Of a DNA stretch of 64,000 nucleotides, positions 45,408 to 56,262 are shown piece by piece; the stretch's first letter is position 1, and every line of letters begins with the position of its first letter. The stretch lies in assembly GCF_964204645.1 (NCBI RefSeq), contig NC_134031.1, positions 14,343,307 through 14,407,306 of the forward strand, in the 5' to 3' direction. The notes below the pieces were generated by a model. That model was not told the DNA's origin and did not search any database. It saw only the letters and a list, made by a program, of their open reading frames with translations. The stretch comes from Tubulanus polymorphus (Eukaryota; Nemertea; Palaeonemertea; Tubulaniformes; Tubulanidae). The position numbers were made by a program, and so were the translations under genes.

Positions 45408-46305
45408 TTTATTATTTGTATTTTACCCTTGGGATCCTATCTATAATACTCCGCACTGCACTGAGAGAGTTAGATCAGATATTACTGGGTTCATGAAAGT
45501 GAAATATGAAGTGCATTCCTCGGAAAACAAAAGCAAACGCCGCGAAAAAACAGAAAGGAGAGAGGGAGGGTAGGACAAAATCAATAAACTTTCCTTTGAA
45601 ACACATGGCCTGGTAACACATATTTTACCCTAGAAATGTGTAGAGCGTTTTCGAATAGTTTTAAATTCAGTTTTCCAATTGAACGATCTTTCCTCACAAG
45701 TACGTGAAGAAATACAATGAAAACCAACTTCTACATTCTAGGGGTTATCGGGTACAGGATAATATGCACAGATTTGAAAGCTGTGAAAATGAAAGCCTCG
45801 TATCGGGCATGTTGTTTCTGAAGCCGAGACTCCGCGTCGAGGAAAATATATTTAAATCCTGTAATATTCGTGTGCGTAACTATGGGATTATCGTTCTACC
45901 ACTATAATCGGCTTAGTGCGGATTAAAATCGACACTGTTACGATGTGTAATGATAATTCCCTCCCAGTTCGTGATCGTTTTTAGTTCGGTCACACCGTTA
46001 ATCTTCTCCGCGCGATTTTTTTCAAGGTCACAGACACGATGCATTCATCCTAAGTGACGGTTGCTGAGTTTGCGCTATGGGCAATTTGGAAAAATCTAAA
46101 TATGAATTCATCGTGAAGTCCGTAAAAAAATTTCTAATGTCAGTTCAAAACGGTCATACCCCGGGGTCCATTACAGTAACACCAGCACCAGTTCGGGCGT
46201 TACCCTAACCCTAGCTCGTTCTTAACCTTAACCCTTGCAGAACTTTCAGCATGCCGACTGGGCACACTGCTAGTAGGCCATAAACCAAAAGTTACTACCG
46301 GAGTT
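45408..46305. other. No gene recognised
   Basis: Anonymous. GTTACCCTAACCCTAGC near 46199 holds two telomere-like CCCTAA words but no array. Plus frame at 45704-45907 unassigned. Confidence 0.6.
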
Positions 46306-46309
46306 TGTT

Positions 46310-47262
46310 TGGTTTTTGTTGTGACCAGGTGAAGTGACTAGTGACCAGTCGGGTATGGTGACTGGTGAACAGTCAAGCGTGGTGACTGGTGACCAGTCAG
46401 GTGAAGTGACTAGTGAACCAGTCAGGTTTGGTGACTGTGGTGACTGGTGACCGGTGTATTAACTGGTGACCAGTCAGGTGAAGTGACTGGTGACCGGTGT
46501 AGTAACTGGTGACCAGTCAGGTGAAGTGACTGGTGGCCAGTCAGGTGTTGTGACTGATAACCAATCAAGTGTAGCGACTTGTGACCGTCAGGTGTAGCGA
46601 CTGGTGATCAGTCAGGTGTTGCGACTGGTGACCAGTCAGGTGTAGTGACTGCATTGGACTGGTGACCATACAGGTGTAGTGACTGGTGATCAGTCAGGTG
46701 TAGTGAGAGGTGACCAGTCAGGTGTAGTGACTGTGGTGACCAGTCCGGTGTAGTGACTGGTGACCGGTGTAGTAACTGGTGACCAGTCAGGTGAAGTGAC
46801 TGGTGATCAGTCAGGTTTGGTGCGGTGGTGACTGGTGACCGGTGTAGTAACTGGTGACCAGTCAGGTGAAGTAACTAGTGACCAGTCAGGTGAAGTGACT
46901 GGTGGCCAGTCAGGTGTTGTGACTGATAACCAATCAAGTGTAGCGACTTGTGACCGTCAGGTGTAGCGACTGGTGATCAGTCAGGTGTTGCGACTGGTGA
47001 CCAGTCAGGTGTAGTGACTGCATTGGACTGGTGACCATACAGGTGTAGTGACTGGTGATTAGTTAGGTGTAGCGAGAGGTGACCAGTCAGGTGTAGTGAC
47101 TGTGGTGACCAGTCAGGTGTAGTGACTGCATTGGACTGGTGACCATACAGGTGTAGTGACTGGTGATCAGTCAAGTGAAGCGAGAGGTGACCAGTCAGGT
47201 GTAGTGACTGTGGTGACCAGTCCGGTGTAGTGACTGTGGTGACTAGTATGCTCACTAACAAA
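46310..47262. repeat. 24-bp palindromic minisatellite with 369-bp higher-order repeat
   Basis: About 38 units of GGTGTAGTGACTGGTGACCA plus GTCA. Within each unit TGACTGGTGACCAGTCA is a near-perfect 17-base palindrome (one central mismatch), so the array is a row of small hairpins. A distinctive block (TGACTGATAACCAATCAAGT and following units) occurs at 46551 and 46920, exactly 369 bp apart, showing segmental duplication inside the array. A short dispersed copy lies at 15060-15148. Confidence 0.95.
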
Positions 47263-48990
47263 CCATCGCCAAGAATTTTCGCCAGTTTTTGATTCAAGGG
47301 CTTAATTAGAGACTGATAGTCGCATGTAAATTTCTGTTCACGGTTTCTGATTTACGTCTTCAGCGCGCTGATGAGCGGAGGGGAGGGGAGGGGGAAGGAG
47401 GGAGGACTGTGTTGTTGTTATGGTTTATAGATAATTGTTTGTAAACATTGGAATCTATTCGATCTCGAGCTCATCACATTACGGCTATATAGCTGTATGT
47501 AAACACATCGGTCGAGATAGAAAGAGATAGTTATTATACCCTGTGTCTGTTCTCATTACATTCTTCCCCAAACACCTGTCTTTTAACGCCTGCCAGCTAT
47601 ATCTGCTGAGTCTTCAGAGGATGATATCTCTCGGCCTGTATCTGCGGAATCCGGAGAGCTTTGAGGTCCACCGCGCACGGGGGAGTTAATAAGTCCATTT
47701 TAGTCAGCAGATTTTTGACGACATTCGATTTGTACGTTAACGGATTTTAGAAGTAAAGACATTAAATCCGACGATTGTAAATTATTCTAAAAGTTCTTAG
47801 AAATCATAAGAAATATTTCTCGTGCCTTAGGCTAAACAAAATTGATATCTGGTTTCTTTTTTTTTTTAATTTGACCCGGTCGAACGCCTGTACACTTCAT
47901 TTTCATGACCGAGCTAACAATAACCGACCCGGCAGTTGTAGAAATGAACTGATTTTTAGAATTTTATTGCAGATTCAAAAATGACTCCACCGATTAGGTG
48001 AAACAAGGTATCATTTTTTTACTTCAAGCCTTACTACCTTTTAGGAAAATAATAATCATATTCTATCAATGATTTATATGTAACAGAAGCTATTATTCAG
48101 AACAAGGAAAGGATATGATTGCACGGGTTGATACGCTTAACGTGAATGGGTACTCTTATCCTAGGAATCAAAAAAGGGGGAAAGAAAGCGTGAGTTTAAA
48201 GAGTTGTGTGCACATGAATAGGCCTATTTGATCGCGGTCTCAAATATTCGAGGGAAACTTAGCGAAGAAAGCCAAAGCCGTTAGGTGTTTGTTGACTTTG
48301 TTAAGTAAGAAGATTCGTAGTTAAGTTAGGTTCGGTTGTTAAGTTAATAAGTTGTAAGCCGAGTATTTGCTCTGCTGGTACAGGTATATCAGCGCTCATC
48401 CATCCGATCAAAAACTCGTCCGTCTACGGCAGCAGTCGTCGTTTGATGTCTCGGCCATTATCGAGATTATCAATATATAATGCGGAATCCTTTTTGTGTC
48501 GAGCGATGAGGAGACAAAATTGAATCTTCTATGCGAAGGACACCGAATGACAAGCCACGATGTAGAGTCGTTTCATCCATTAACTTTGATCTTCTAATCA
48601 GACTTTCATCTCATCACTGCCCAGGAGCCTACTAGTCTAATAGTTATTTTGTTTGCAACTATTTTCTATTGTTCGTCGTATTTGGTGTCCTTTTACGAAA
48701 CCTATTCACTCAGTTTCTGCTTAAGGAAATACTGTTTACACATTCATGAATAAGCGATGCCCATCTAGCAAAGTTACTCATTTATTCCCCGCCAAAGGAA
48801 ATGTATTCTCTTTTGATGAATTAGCGATAAGTCTCAGATAGAAATTGATTTTTTATTATCCGTTTACATCTAGAAAAATGAAAGAAACAAAAGAGGCAAC
48901 CAACATAAGAAAACTACCTAAAACAGATAATTGTTTCGCCATTAAGGATACGTAATCTATATACTCTTAACATTCGTTAAGTTATTTCAT
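47263..48990. other. No gene recognised
   Basis: Anonymous sequence with a short G/A-rich run near 47376-47405 and T9 near 47861. No ORF of 60 codons or more is evident except within the neighbouring array. Confidence 0.6.
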
Positions 48991-48995
48991 TTAAC

Positions 48996-49255
48996 ATGGG
49001 CGTCACCAGAGGGGCTGCAGACGGCCCCCTTTTTGAATCCAGGTTCCACATTTTTTCAAAATTATGCATTCCGGAAATTTCAGAAATATTTTGCCTTAAA
49101 AGCTCCGGAAAATGCCCCTCTGAAGCTTCGAATTTCAAAAATCCAGTCCTCTTAAGAACATTCATCAAGCAATGTCAAGGATCCTTCAGCTCTCGGCGGA
49201 TACGGTGCAAAGTATGGCATATATAGTTCCCCCTTAAAAAAATCCACCCTTGCTT
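48996..49255. mobile_element. Possible small element (GGGCGTCACCAGAGGGGC start)
   Basis: GGGCGTCACCAGAGGGGCTG at the left and CCCCCTTAAAAAAATCCACCC at the right, with AATGCCCCTCTGAAGC inside. The layout resembles the non-coding elements at 12292 and 31606. Termini are uncertain. Overlapping frames on both strands are not convincing. Confidence 0.35.
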
Positions 49256-49820
49256 AATGCCTAATACATTTTAAATAAACCGAAAACTGTGTACCTTTAT
49301 TGTAAGAGTTTTCTATGCAGTTGTTGTGTCACTATTGGGCCGGTTTTCAGCTTGACTAAAAGGTCTCCACGTTATGGTAATGACGGTTCTGTGGGCTCAG
49401 TTCTGTACGCGAGCATTTTACGCTGAAAAATATTCTGTCTGAAATGTTTTAAGGAACCACAACCTCTTTTCCTCTGGTCCACAGGTCTGATATGTTTGCA
49501 AATTCGTGGTTGAAATGTGAGCTCGGTTTTCGCGTTTAACGGTTGAATCGCATTTTTTTCGTTCGGTTTAGAATTTTCCAGATTGTCTAAGACCGGCAGT
49601 AAACACTGACAGGGAACGCATGCTCCCAGGTGTTTAAACACTTGTTAAACCTGACGCTAAACATCGTGGTAGATGTTACTTACTCCTTTCAGAGAACGCA
49701 CAGAGAATAAAAAACATTTCAAAAAAACATAAACATATATCCTAAGTTCCTTGCTTACTTTTGACTCATTTGCCTGATGAAGCCACTATATGCACTTATA
49801 GCGTGACCTCGAATTTCGAA
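49256..49820. other. No gene recognised
   Basis: Anonymous; the minus frame at 49372-49641 (89 codons) is unassigned. Confidence 0.6.
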
Positions 49821-49822
49821 TA

Positions 49823-49964
49823 GTTGCACAGTCGTGACTTAAGTCCAAAAGGGGTCTTGGCTTACTCATAGCTTAGACTTAAGACCAGTCTAGTTATATA
49901 GCCAATCTAACAACCAGTTTTAAGATTTAAGACCACTTTTTGACTTAAGTCACGACTGTGCAAC
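49823..49964. mobile_element. TTAAGACC-family fold-back element, best-preserved copy
   Basis: A perfect 23-bp terminal inverted repeat: GTTGCACAGTCGTGACTTAA beginning at 49823 and its complement ending at 49964. Interior GACCAGTCTAGTTATATAGC and CAATCTAACAACCAGTTTTA. 142 bp, non-coding; a typical MITE layout. Confidence 0.85.
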
Positions 49965-49972
49965 TGGCCCCT

Positions 49973-50035
49973 GGGCCCGGTTTTTTAGACTGGTATTAAC
50001 CCGGGGGTTAACCTAATTCATTTTCAGTTGAGTTA
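49973..50035. mobile_element. Left half of the GGTTTTATAGATTGG fold-back
   Basis: GGGCCCGGTTTTTTAGACTG and GTATTAACCCGGGGGTTAAC match the left arm of 35512-35600. The right arm is lost or replaced by the next element. Confidence 0.6.
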
Positions 50036-50040
50036 ACCCC

Positions 50041-50130
50041 AGGACCCAGTTCCACAGTTGTCAGTTAAGGTTTACTCTGAGTTAACGTTCGTTTATTTTA
50101 AATTAGTTAACAACTGTGGAACTGTTTACA
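50041..50130. mobile_element. Small fold-back with CAGTTCCACAGTTGT ends
   Basis: A perfect 15-bp inverted repeat: CAGTTCCACAGTTGT (50047-50061) and ACAACTGTGGAACTG (50110-50124). GTTAA words sit in the interior. The arm is the same core that builds three minisatellites in the window. Confidence 0.8.
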
Positions 50131-50735
50131 TGTTTTTTTCTACAGTTGTTATATTGAATATTTATTATAACGGAATTTTTATCAAAGGTTTTTAAAAATG
50201 TTTTGCCGATCCTGTTCAGTCATTGGGTTTAATAGGATTCCCACTTCAGTATGTACTAATGTGTACAGAAAATCTATTTTTTCATACAATAACCTAATAA
50301 TGATAATGATGATGATAATAATGATAATTAGTTCATCGCCGATGTAATGTGTCAGTTTGACTTCAGATTTAAACCTGTACTCACAAACACAAACTTTACG
50401 ACCGAATCAAGTACTGTAAACTTGATAAAAAAAGTTTGCCATAAAATGTTTACCGTAAAGATGCCACGAATTGCTGAAAATTGTTATTTCCCAGAACGCA
50501 GAGAAAATAACATTTCAAAACAAAAAATAATAATTCAAAGATTTTCTCTGCGTTTTGTGTAATTTGAAGTTCTGATTGAAGTTTTAAGTATGCCAACAAA
50601 AAACCAAGTGCCCTGAGGGGGATACCGCGTGGGATACTGCCAAAATCAGAGTCCGATATTGTAAAGCTCGATAATAAAAATGATATATCTTCTTATATAG
50701 CTCGGTTATAGAATCTTAACCACCGCACTTAACAT
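50131..50735. other. No gene recognised
   Basis: AT-rich; a GATAATAATGATAATGATGA-type run near 50297-50330. Confidence 0.6.
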
Positions 50736-50739
50736 TCTA

Positions 50740-50925
50740 AAACTACATTATCATAAAGGTACAAGTTAAAGAATTGATCACCATAGGTGTTTGTAAAAAG
50801 AAAAGTTTTCAATGTGAATTTGAAGGCTGAGACAGATGAAGAGACTCTCTTATGCTACGAGGTAGTTCATTCCAAAAATTAAGAGCTGAATAGTAAAATG
50901 ACCTCCTTCCAATTTTGGCTTAGGT
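50740..50925 (-). pseudogene. LINE ORF2 C-terminal remnant (non-LTR retrotransposon)
   Basis: Minus-strand translation gives SFYYSALNFWNELPRSIRES, then after a one-base frame change FKFTLKTFLF. The pattern S-F-x-x-x-A-x-x-x-WN-x-LP-x-x-[IL]-R, then F-K-x-x-LK-x-x-LF, is the usual end of the reverse-transcriptase protein of CR1/L2/jockey-type LINEs. Frameshift and truncation show it is dead. The preceding part of ORF2 is not found upstream. Confidence 0.65.
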
Positions 50926-51660
50926 TTATTAACTTAAAATTGTGGAATCATAACCAGAACGCAGTGCGCGATCCTTGGAGATCGACCACGGCGAACTGAG
51001 CGTCAGTGATATTTCTATAACGCGCGATAACTGTTTAAATCATTGTGTAAGTTTGAACGGGCCGTTTTAACAGTATCTCCTCTTGTATCTCAGTTACAGG
51101 ATGTTGCCGCAACACCTCTTGCGCACCGATACATTGCACTCCCGTTCTGACCGACGTTCTGTTTAGTGAAACCGTGTAAATTCAGCCGATGAATTATTGA
51201 ACCATCGTCTTGTAGAATCCCGCCGGAATCTATACGTTTATATTCGAAACGGAATCCACAAAATTCTGGTAAGTTATTCATTTTTCATTTCTAGATTTCT
51301 TCATTTTTCCATAATGCTGATTTTAATCGCAGGTTTTCCTCGGAATCAAAATATGCGGATGCCATTTTCGAGGTTTATTCATAGTCGGAGCAAAACACTC
51401 CGGTAAAATCATTTTCACATTTTCAACCCAGAAAACCAAGGTAACTAACTCGGAATAAACCTCGAATACATATTTCCATAGTTTTCTGTTGATACCGTTG
51501 TTCTCGTGTTTACTTTTTATTCATTATTTTGTGAATAATTAATTGAGATTACCACAAATAAGACCAGGTTGGCATCTAGAATCTTAGTTACCCATAATAA
51601 AGTTTTAACAAGTTTGCAATTTAAATAACGGGGTGAACGAAAAGGATGTCGAACTAGGAT
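50926..51660. other. No gene recognised
   Basis: Anonymous; opposing frames at 51090-51406 unassigned. AATAAACCTCGAATACATAT near 51452 repeats the ATGCCATTTTCGAGGTTTAT region only weakly. Confidence 0.55.
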
Positions 51661-51845
51661 ATGTAGAGAGAGGATGGAAAGGTGGAGGGAGAAAGAGATG
51701 ACGAGAGAGGGAGAGGGAGAAAGGGACGGAGAGGGGACGCGGGGAGGGAGGGAGGGAGAGAGAGAGAGGGGGGAAGCAAGAGAGACATTTGGAAGGAAGG
51801 ATGGAGAAAGAGAGGGAGAGGGGAGCGACGCGGGGAGAGTGGGTA
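51661..51845. repeat. Purine-rich (GAGGGAGA) tract
   Basis: About 185 bp G/A low complexity. Overlapping frames on both strands are artefacts. Confidence 0.9.
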
Positions 51846-52790
51846 GACGTCAAACGGATTAGGCAGATTGATATAAAGGTCACACATGATACAAATCTAA
51901 TATTCACGCCTCAAGAATAATGACCACTTTCCGGTGACCGGAATGGTGGAATAGAGGATCAATAAAAGTGGAAGTGTATGTACACTAAGTGGAATCCTCG
52001 AAGATGACCAACGCGGACATCAGGATTAAACCGGAAGTTATATATAATGTATCTTCTGCTTGTTATGCCGACTTCCGGTCCGGTTGGAATAACAATATTG
52101 AATATAGACGTACGTACATTAAAGGAAAATCAATACTTTCCCGAAGTTTCTTCAGATCGATAATAATTTTCATGTAAGCTCTACATTGATCTACTTCGTG
52201 GAGAAAGGTCACATTGCATTTTGCAGAGTTAGGTTAGTGCCAGATGTTTCCAACTGGATCCTGAGGAGCATCGGCCACTGCGTGACTAGCACCGGCTACT
52301 GCTAGTTATAGAAGCCGTTGACCTTTTGTTTAAATGAAGAAATCACGCGAAACATGAGTTGATTAGACGCAATTTTAGTAATAAGTGTGAGTTGACAATA
52401 ATGACCGAGATCATCAGGACATGTGGTGAACCACGTGCCTTAACTAACTTCACCTTCCCCTAAACCACTTAGTGTCCGTGTATCCCTCCTTCCTGACCCT
52501 TACCCTAACCAAATTAGTATCATTTCACACTACCCCTTAAGCTAAGATTATCGAAGAAATACATCCTGCATTCCCTACCAGCAGAGCTAAAAAATGACTT
52601 GAAAACTGGAGAAACATAATTTTTCGCGGATCTTTACACAATAGGATTCGGAAAGTTTTAGTAGACAAGGAAACGATTACTTTTCAAATAGAAAATCTAA
52701 ATCAGATTGTAACGCGGAGTGTATAACCCACAACCCGCAGTTCTTGATAAAATCAGGATTGGTGGATGACGTCCTTTTTCATAACTTTAA
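51846..52790. other. No gene recognised
   Basis: Anonymous; one 62-codon plus frame at 51989-52177 unassigned. Confidence 0.6.
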
Positions 52791-52792
52791 TA

Positions 52793-52965
52793 CAGTGGCA
52801 CCTCATTCTAACGAATTCGGACCAAATGATTCATCGGATATAGCAAATATAGAATTTCGTCGCAACTAAACAATTTCATTAATTTCATACTTGATATGAA
52901 CGAACTATCGTTGAAAAAGAAGATATTTTCTGGTCCCGTGAAGTTCGCTGTACTAGTTTTCACCG
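52793..52965. mobile_element. MITE-like element, CAGTGGCACCTC ends
   Basis: CAGTGGCACCTCATTCTAAC after a TA dinucleotide; then GATTCATCGGATATAGCAAA; right end AAGTTCGCTGTACTAGTTTT. Closely follows the copy at 57144-57314. CAGTGGAACCTCGTTATAAC-type ends are known from pogo/Tigger-like Tc1-mariner relatives; the assignment here rests on memory of that end sequence. Confidence 0.65.
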
Positions 52966-53595
52966 CAAAATGAAAGTTAATCCGCACAGGATTTCGACCA
53001 TACAAAGAAGAAAAGTTAAGTTGCAAAAGAACATTGAAAAAGAATTTTTAGAGTCGTATTGGAATGTTTTTAAGAAAATTATTACCAGAAGCTCGCTCCG
53101 CGGATCTTCAGACAGAGGATTTGCGCGTAATTTCCTTTTTTTCATAAGTCTAATACTGAGTATTTCTTTTTACGAGGCGCTGAATCCTTGGGATCGGTGA
53201 TTTTTGCGCATGTTTATGAACGCTGTAATAACTCCAGATTTATGTATTCAAAAGTAAACTAATTGCCGAAATAGCGGGGGGATTCTGGCGGCTAGTTTTG
53301 GTTTGGAAGTAATTTGATTAAGATGGAATGAAATTGCATCCAGTATATAAAAAATACTACGACGTATCCTGTCGCAGATTCATGTACTTCCATTAGAGGT
53401 TGAAAAAACCCTCTAACTCCTGATTCGTAATCAGGATGGTCTTGTTTACGGCAAACAGAAAAAAAATTCTCCTGTAACCATTAGTGATGTGTAAATCCTC
53501 AGAGAATAAATGGACTTTCATCAAAAAAATTGACTCAAATATAATTCGGTCAAAATTGGCTCGAGTTAAAGTTGACAGTTTGAGTTGAAGACCGT
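52966..53595. other. No gene recognised
   Basis: Anonymous; opposing frames at 52960-53200 and 53393-53644 unassigned. Confidence 0.55.
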
Positions 53596-53599
53596 AAAG

Positions 53600-53822
53600 G
53601 CTGTGCAGTTCGCGCAGTTGGTTGAGTGGCGGACTGGGAGCCAAGAGGTCCCTTATTCAAACACCTCTGGCGTTGGTTGTCGATACACATATATACGTGG
53701 ACTAGGCTCTGCTAACGTAGTCAGGTTTTGAGTCATAACAACCTATAAAAGGCCCTGGCCGTCTCTTAAAACCCACTAGGGGTAACGCACTGTTACTTGC
53801 AGTTGGGACGTAAAACTCTTCT
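53600..53822 (+). mobile_element. tRNA-derived SINE
   Basis: A tRNA-like head at 53600-53672: A-box-like CGCAGTTGGTTGAGTGGCGG, then ACTGGGAGCCAAGAGGTC, then a B-box-like TTATTCAAACACCTC. A non-tRNA body follows, with AGGCCCTGGCCGTCTCTTAA, and it ends near GTTGGGACGTAAAAC. A decayed B box and absent acceptor pairing rule out a functional tRNA gene. A minus-strand SINE with a different head is at 14870-15048. Confidence 0.7.
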
Positions 53823-54050
53823 AAACTGAAAATACATTGCGAGGTCAGATGATGATTTAGGTCTTGTCAGAACATGGACGTACACGTACATGCTCAGAGT
53901 TTGTCATGAAAAGTGTTGAGTTAAGAAACTGTGTACACAATGTTTGTCGAGCAATTTTCGAAACTAAAAGAGTACGTTATGTATACTATATATAGATCAA
54001 ATAACTTGGAAGTTTATTTACGTCTTGAAAATTAACACTGTCGATCTGCG

Positions 54051-54487
54051 CTGTACGTCATTAGAATTAGCGTTTCAAAATAACCATTACAATTGTGAAT
54101 TTTGGCGTTTATTTTATAATCATATACATCTCATATATAACTCTTATTTCATTTCTCATACATTTTGATAATTTTGATTGCGAAGATGTACACTACGTCA
54201 TCATTATATCGGGTCTGGACTGGTTACCGGTCAATTTGATTCAATTACCGATATATTCAAATTTAAAAAAAAACATTATTGATCCTTCATATTATGATTG
54301 TTTCACATTATTTCATATATTATCGACAATATCAAGCAATTCATGTGTTATTTATTGCGAACGCATAAAATTTGAATTTTTCCATGCGCTTAAACGGCCA
54401 TTTTTACACTAAGACCTAATTACAAACGCAAAAATTCACGATTTTAATAGTTATTTTGAAACGCCAATTTTGATGACGTAGTACACA
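54051..54487. mobile_element. AT-rich 437-bp element with about 60-bp inverted ends
   Basis: Left CTGTACGTCATTAGAATTAG then CGTTTCAAAATAACCATTAC. Right, read on the minus strand: CTGTGTACTACGTCATCAAA then GGCGTTTCAAAATAACTATT. The similarity continues to TTGTGAATTTTGGCG / TCGTGAATTTTTGCG. The interior is markedly AT-rich and encloses a 105-codon plus-strand frame (54095-54412) of hydrophobic composition with no recognised domain. TACACTACGTCATC occurs again in the middle (54190). Most likely a MITE; a coding role for the frame is doubtful. Confidence 0.7.
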
Positions 54488-55005
54488 GCCACTAGAATAA
54501 CACACACTAGGTATCAATGTATATAAACATTGTTTTAACGGCTTTTTTACGGCGTGAGATAATGTTGTAAAACATTTGCCCCATCATCAGTTACTTTGTG
54601 CATTGTTACATCCAGTATCATCTGCTATTGACTATGATATACAATGTGATATATCATGTTTTATGACGTTTTCAAATGTGAGATGGATATAAACTTGTAA
54701 AACTCTACGGGAAATATCCTCACGCGATGAGCGGCTAGCGTGTGGTATAACATACCGGTACTTGACTCACGCCGTTTCAGACTAAGAGATTTATAACGAG
54801 TGTTCAGTTGGTAGAACGATCCACGAGGATGAAACACTGATGTACTGTGTGGTGTGCCGTGTGCTACGAAACTCACCAATGATTGTGATTAATTGAAGGC
54901 TCACTATAAACTGCACCTTGCTCGCTGTAATCCGTGCAAATCATGAGAGAGAAATCATGAGACTTCTTTTTCAGGATAAATTCTCGTGAAATACATCGAG
55001 TTAAT
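54488..55005. other. No gene recognised
   Basis: Anonymous; the minus frame at 54661-54879 is unassigned. Confidence 0.6.
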
Positions 55006-55008
55006 TAC

Positions 55009-55135
55009 GATAGCCCCACTGCAAGTTCGCTAACCCTGTTCAAGTTCGCTAGCCCCACTTTGATTTTGCTAGCCCCACTGCGAGTTCGCTAGCCCCACTG
55101 TAATTTCGCTAGCCCCACTGCCAGTTCGCTTGACT
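55009..55135. repeat. 22-bp minisatellite (CGCTAGCCCCACTG)
   Basis: Six units of TTCGCTAGCCCCACTGCGAG with substitutions. Confidence 0.93.
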
Positions 55136-55154
55136 AGTGGCAGCATTTTCGAAA

Positions 55155-55345
55155 GCAAAATAATGACGACCTTCTCATCAGCCAGGGTTTCGATGATTCA
55201 ATAAAATTACGATAAGTTATGATGACGACCTTCTAAATCCTTAATGACGTCGGCGATTAGTAGAATTATGATGAGTTGTAACTTTGTTGACGACCATCTC
55301 ATTTTGCAATGACTTCCATGGTTCAGTCCGATTTAGTCAGTAACC
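55155..55345. repeat. About 80-bp tandem repeat (TGACGACCTTCTC)
   Basis: Units ATGACGACCTTCTCATCAGC, ATGACGACCTTCTAAATCCT and TTGACGACCATCTCATTTTG, each continuing with GATTCAATAAAATTACGATA-type sequence. A further copy lies 0.8 kb away at 56137-56262. Confidence 0.8.
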
Positions 55346-56136
55346 TGTCTGAGGTTTAGTTTCACAATCGGATATTTTCACAAACCACAGTCAGGAATGG
55401 GAAGGTCATTTTTGTATGAAATCTTCGTCAGCCAATTTGACTGACGAGTAATTTGCCTGGCATTTCATTGTCTCTTAAGATATCCGTCTAATTTTTGTTG
55501 TAATCGACGCACAACAGATTCGTAGTTTGTCTGATACCTATAACACCTCACCTGACGATCTTAATCCATGTGCAAATCGGCCGTGAAGTGAGAGTAAATT
55601 TCCGTCGGGTCAACAGCTGCCATTTTGAAAATTACTGGAGGTGCTGGCACCTGTGGACTGAGGCCAGGACAACAGCACAAACTAACGAAGCGAAACGACG
55701 AAATTGAAAAAAATTAAGAAATCAACACTTATTCACATTTTTCTTTTACCAGAATTTATTATTTCATTATTTATTGTGAAAAACATGAAGATTTGAAATA
55801 TAAGTTGGAAAACCATCAAAAATAAAAATTGTCGTTTCGTCTTGAAAGTTTTATATAAATCCTTGTAGGTCCCCTTGTCTTATCATGCCACATGTGCAAT
55901 ACAGAGAAATGGCGGCTAATGGCGAAATTGGTGGAGAAATTAATTAATTTCTCAAAAAAATGTTGATTAACCACTCGAAACATAAATAAAATTGGATTAT
56001 TTCGAAAGGTACCTGTGTTAGTTTGTGAATTAAGCCATTAATTGTGGACTGAAGTGAATAGAAAGTATATTTTTGAAGTGTTACTTTTTTCAACCGTGTT
56101 TTGGTCCTTGTCATCCCTAACGTTGGTATAAGCCCA
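55346..56136. other. No feature recognised; splits the 80-bp repeat
   Basis: Anonymous sequence between two parts of the same repeat family. No inverted ends were identified that would mark it as an insertion. Confidence 0.5.
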
Positions 56137-56262
56137 TCCGATTATAAAAAGCTTACCACCAACGATTAGGTAACTAACTAAGTCCGATTATGATAAGTTA
56201 CTAGTGAAGACCTTTTCGTCCTCAATGACTTCAACGATTCAGTGCGATTATGGTATCTTGTT
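56137..56262. repeat. Outlying copies of the 80-bp repeat
   Basis: TCCGATTATGATAAGTTACT, GAAGACCTTTTCGTCCTCAA and TGACTTCAACGATTCAGTGC match the units at 55155-55345. Confidence 0.7.

Noticed and set aside
46195-46235. Telomere-like CCCTAA words
   Set aside because: Only two consecutive repeats followed by unrelated sequence; also seen singly near 52500. Not an interstitial telomere.
46310-47262. CRISPR-like array of palindromic repeats
   Set aside because: Units are contiguous without unique spacers and the sequence is eukaryotic; it is a minisatellite.
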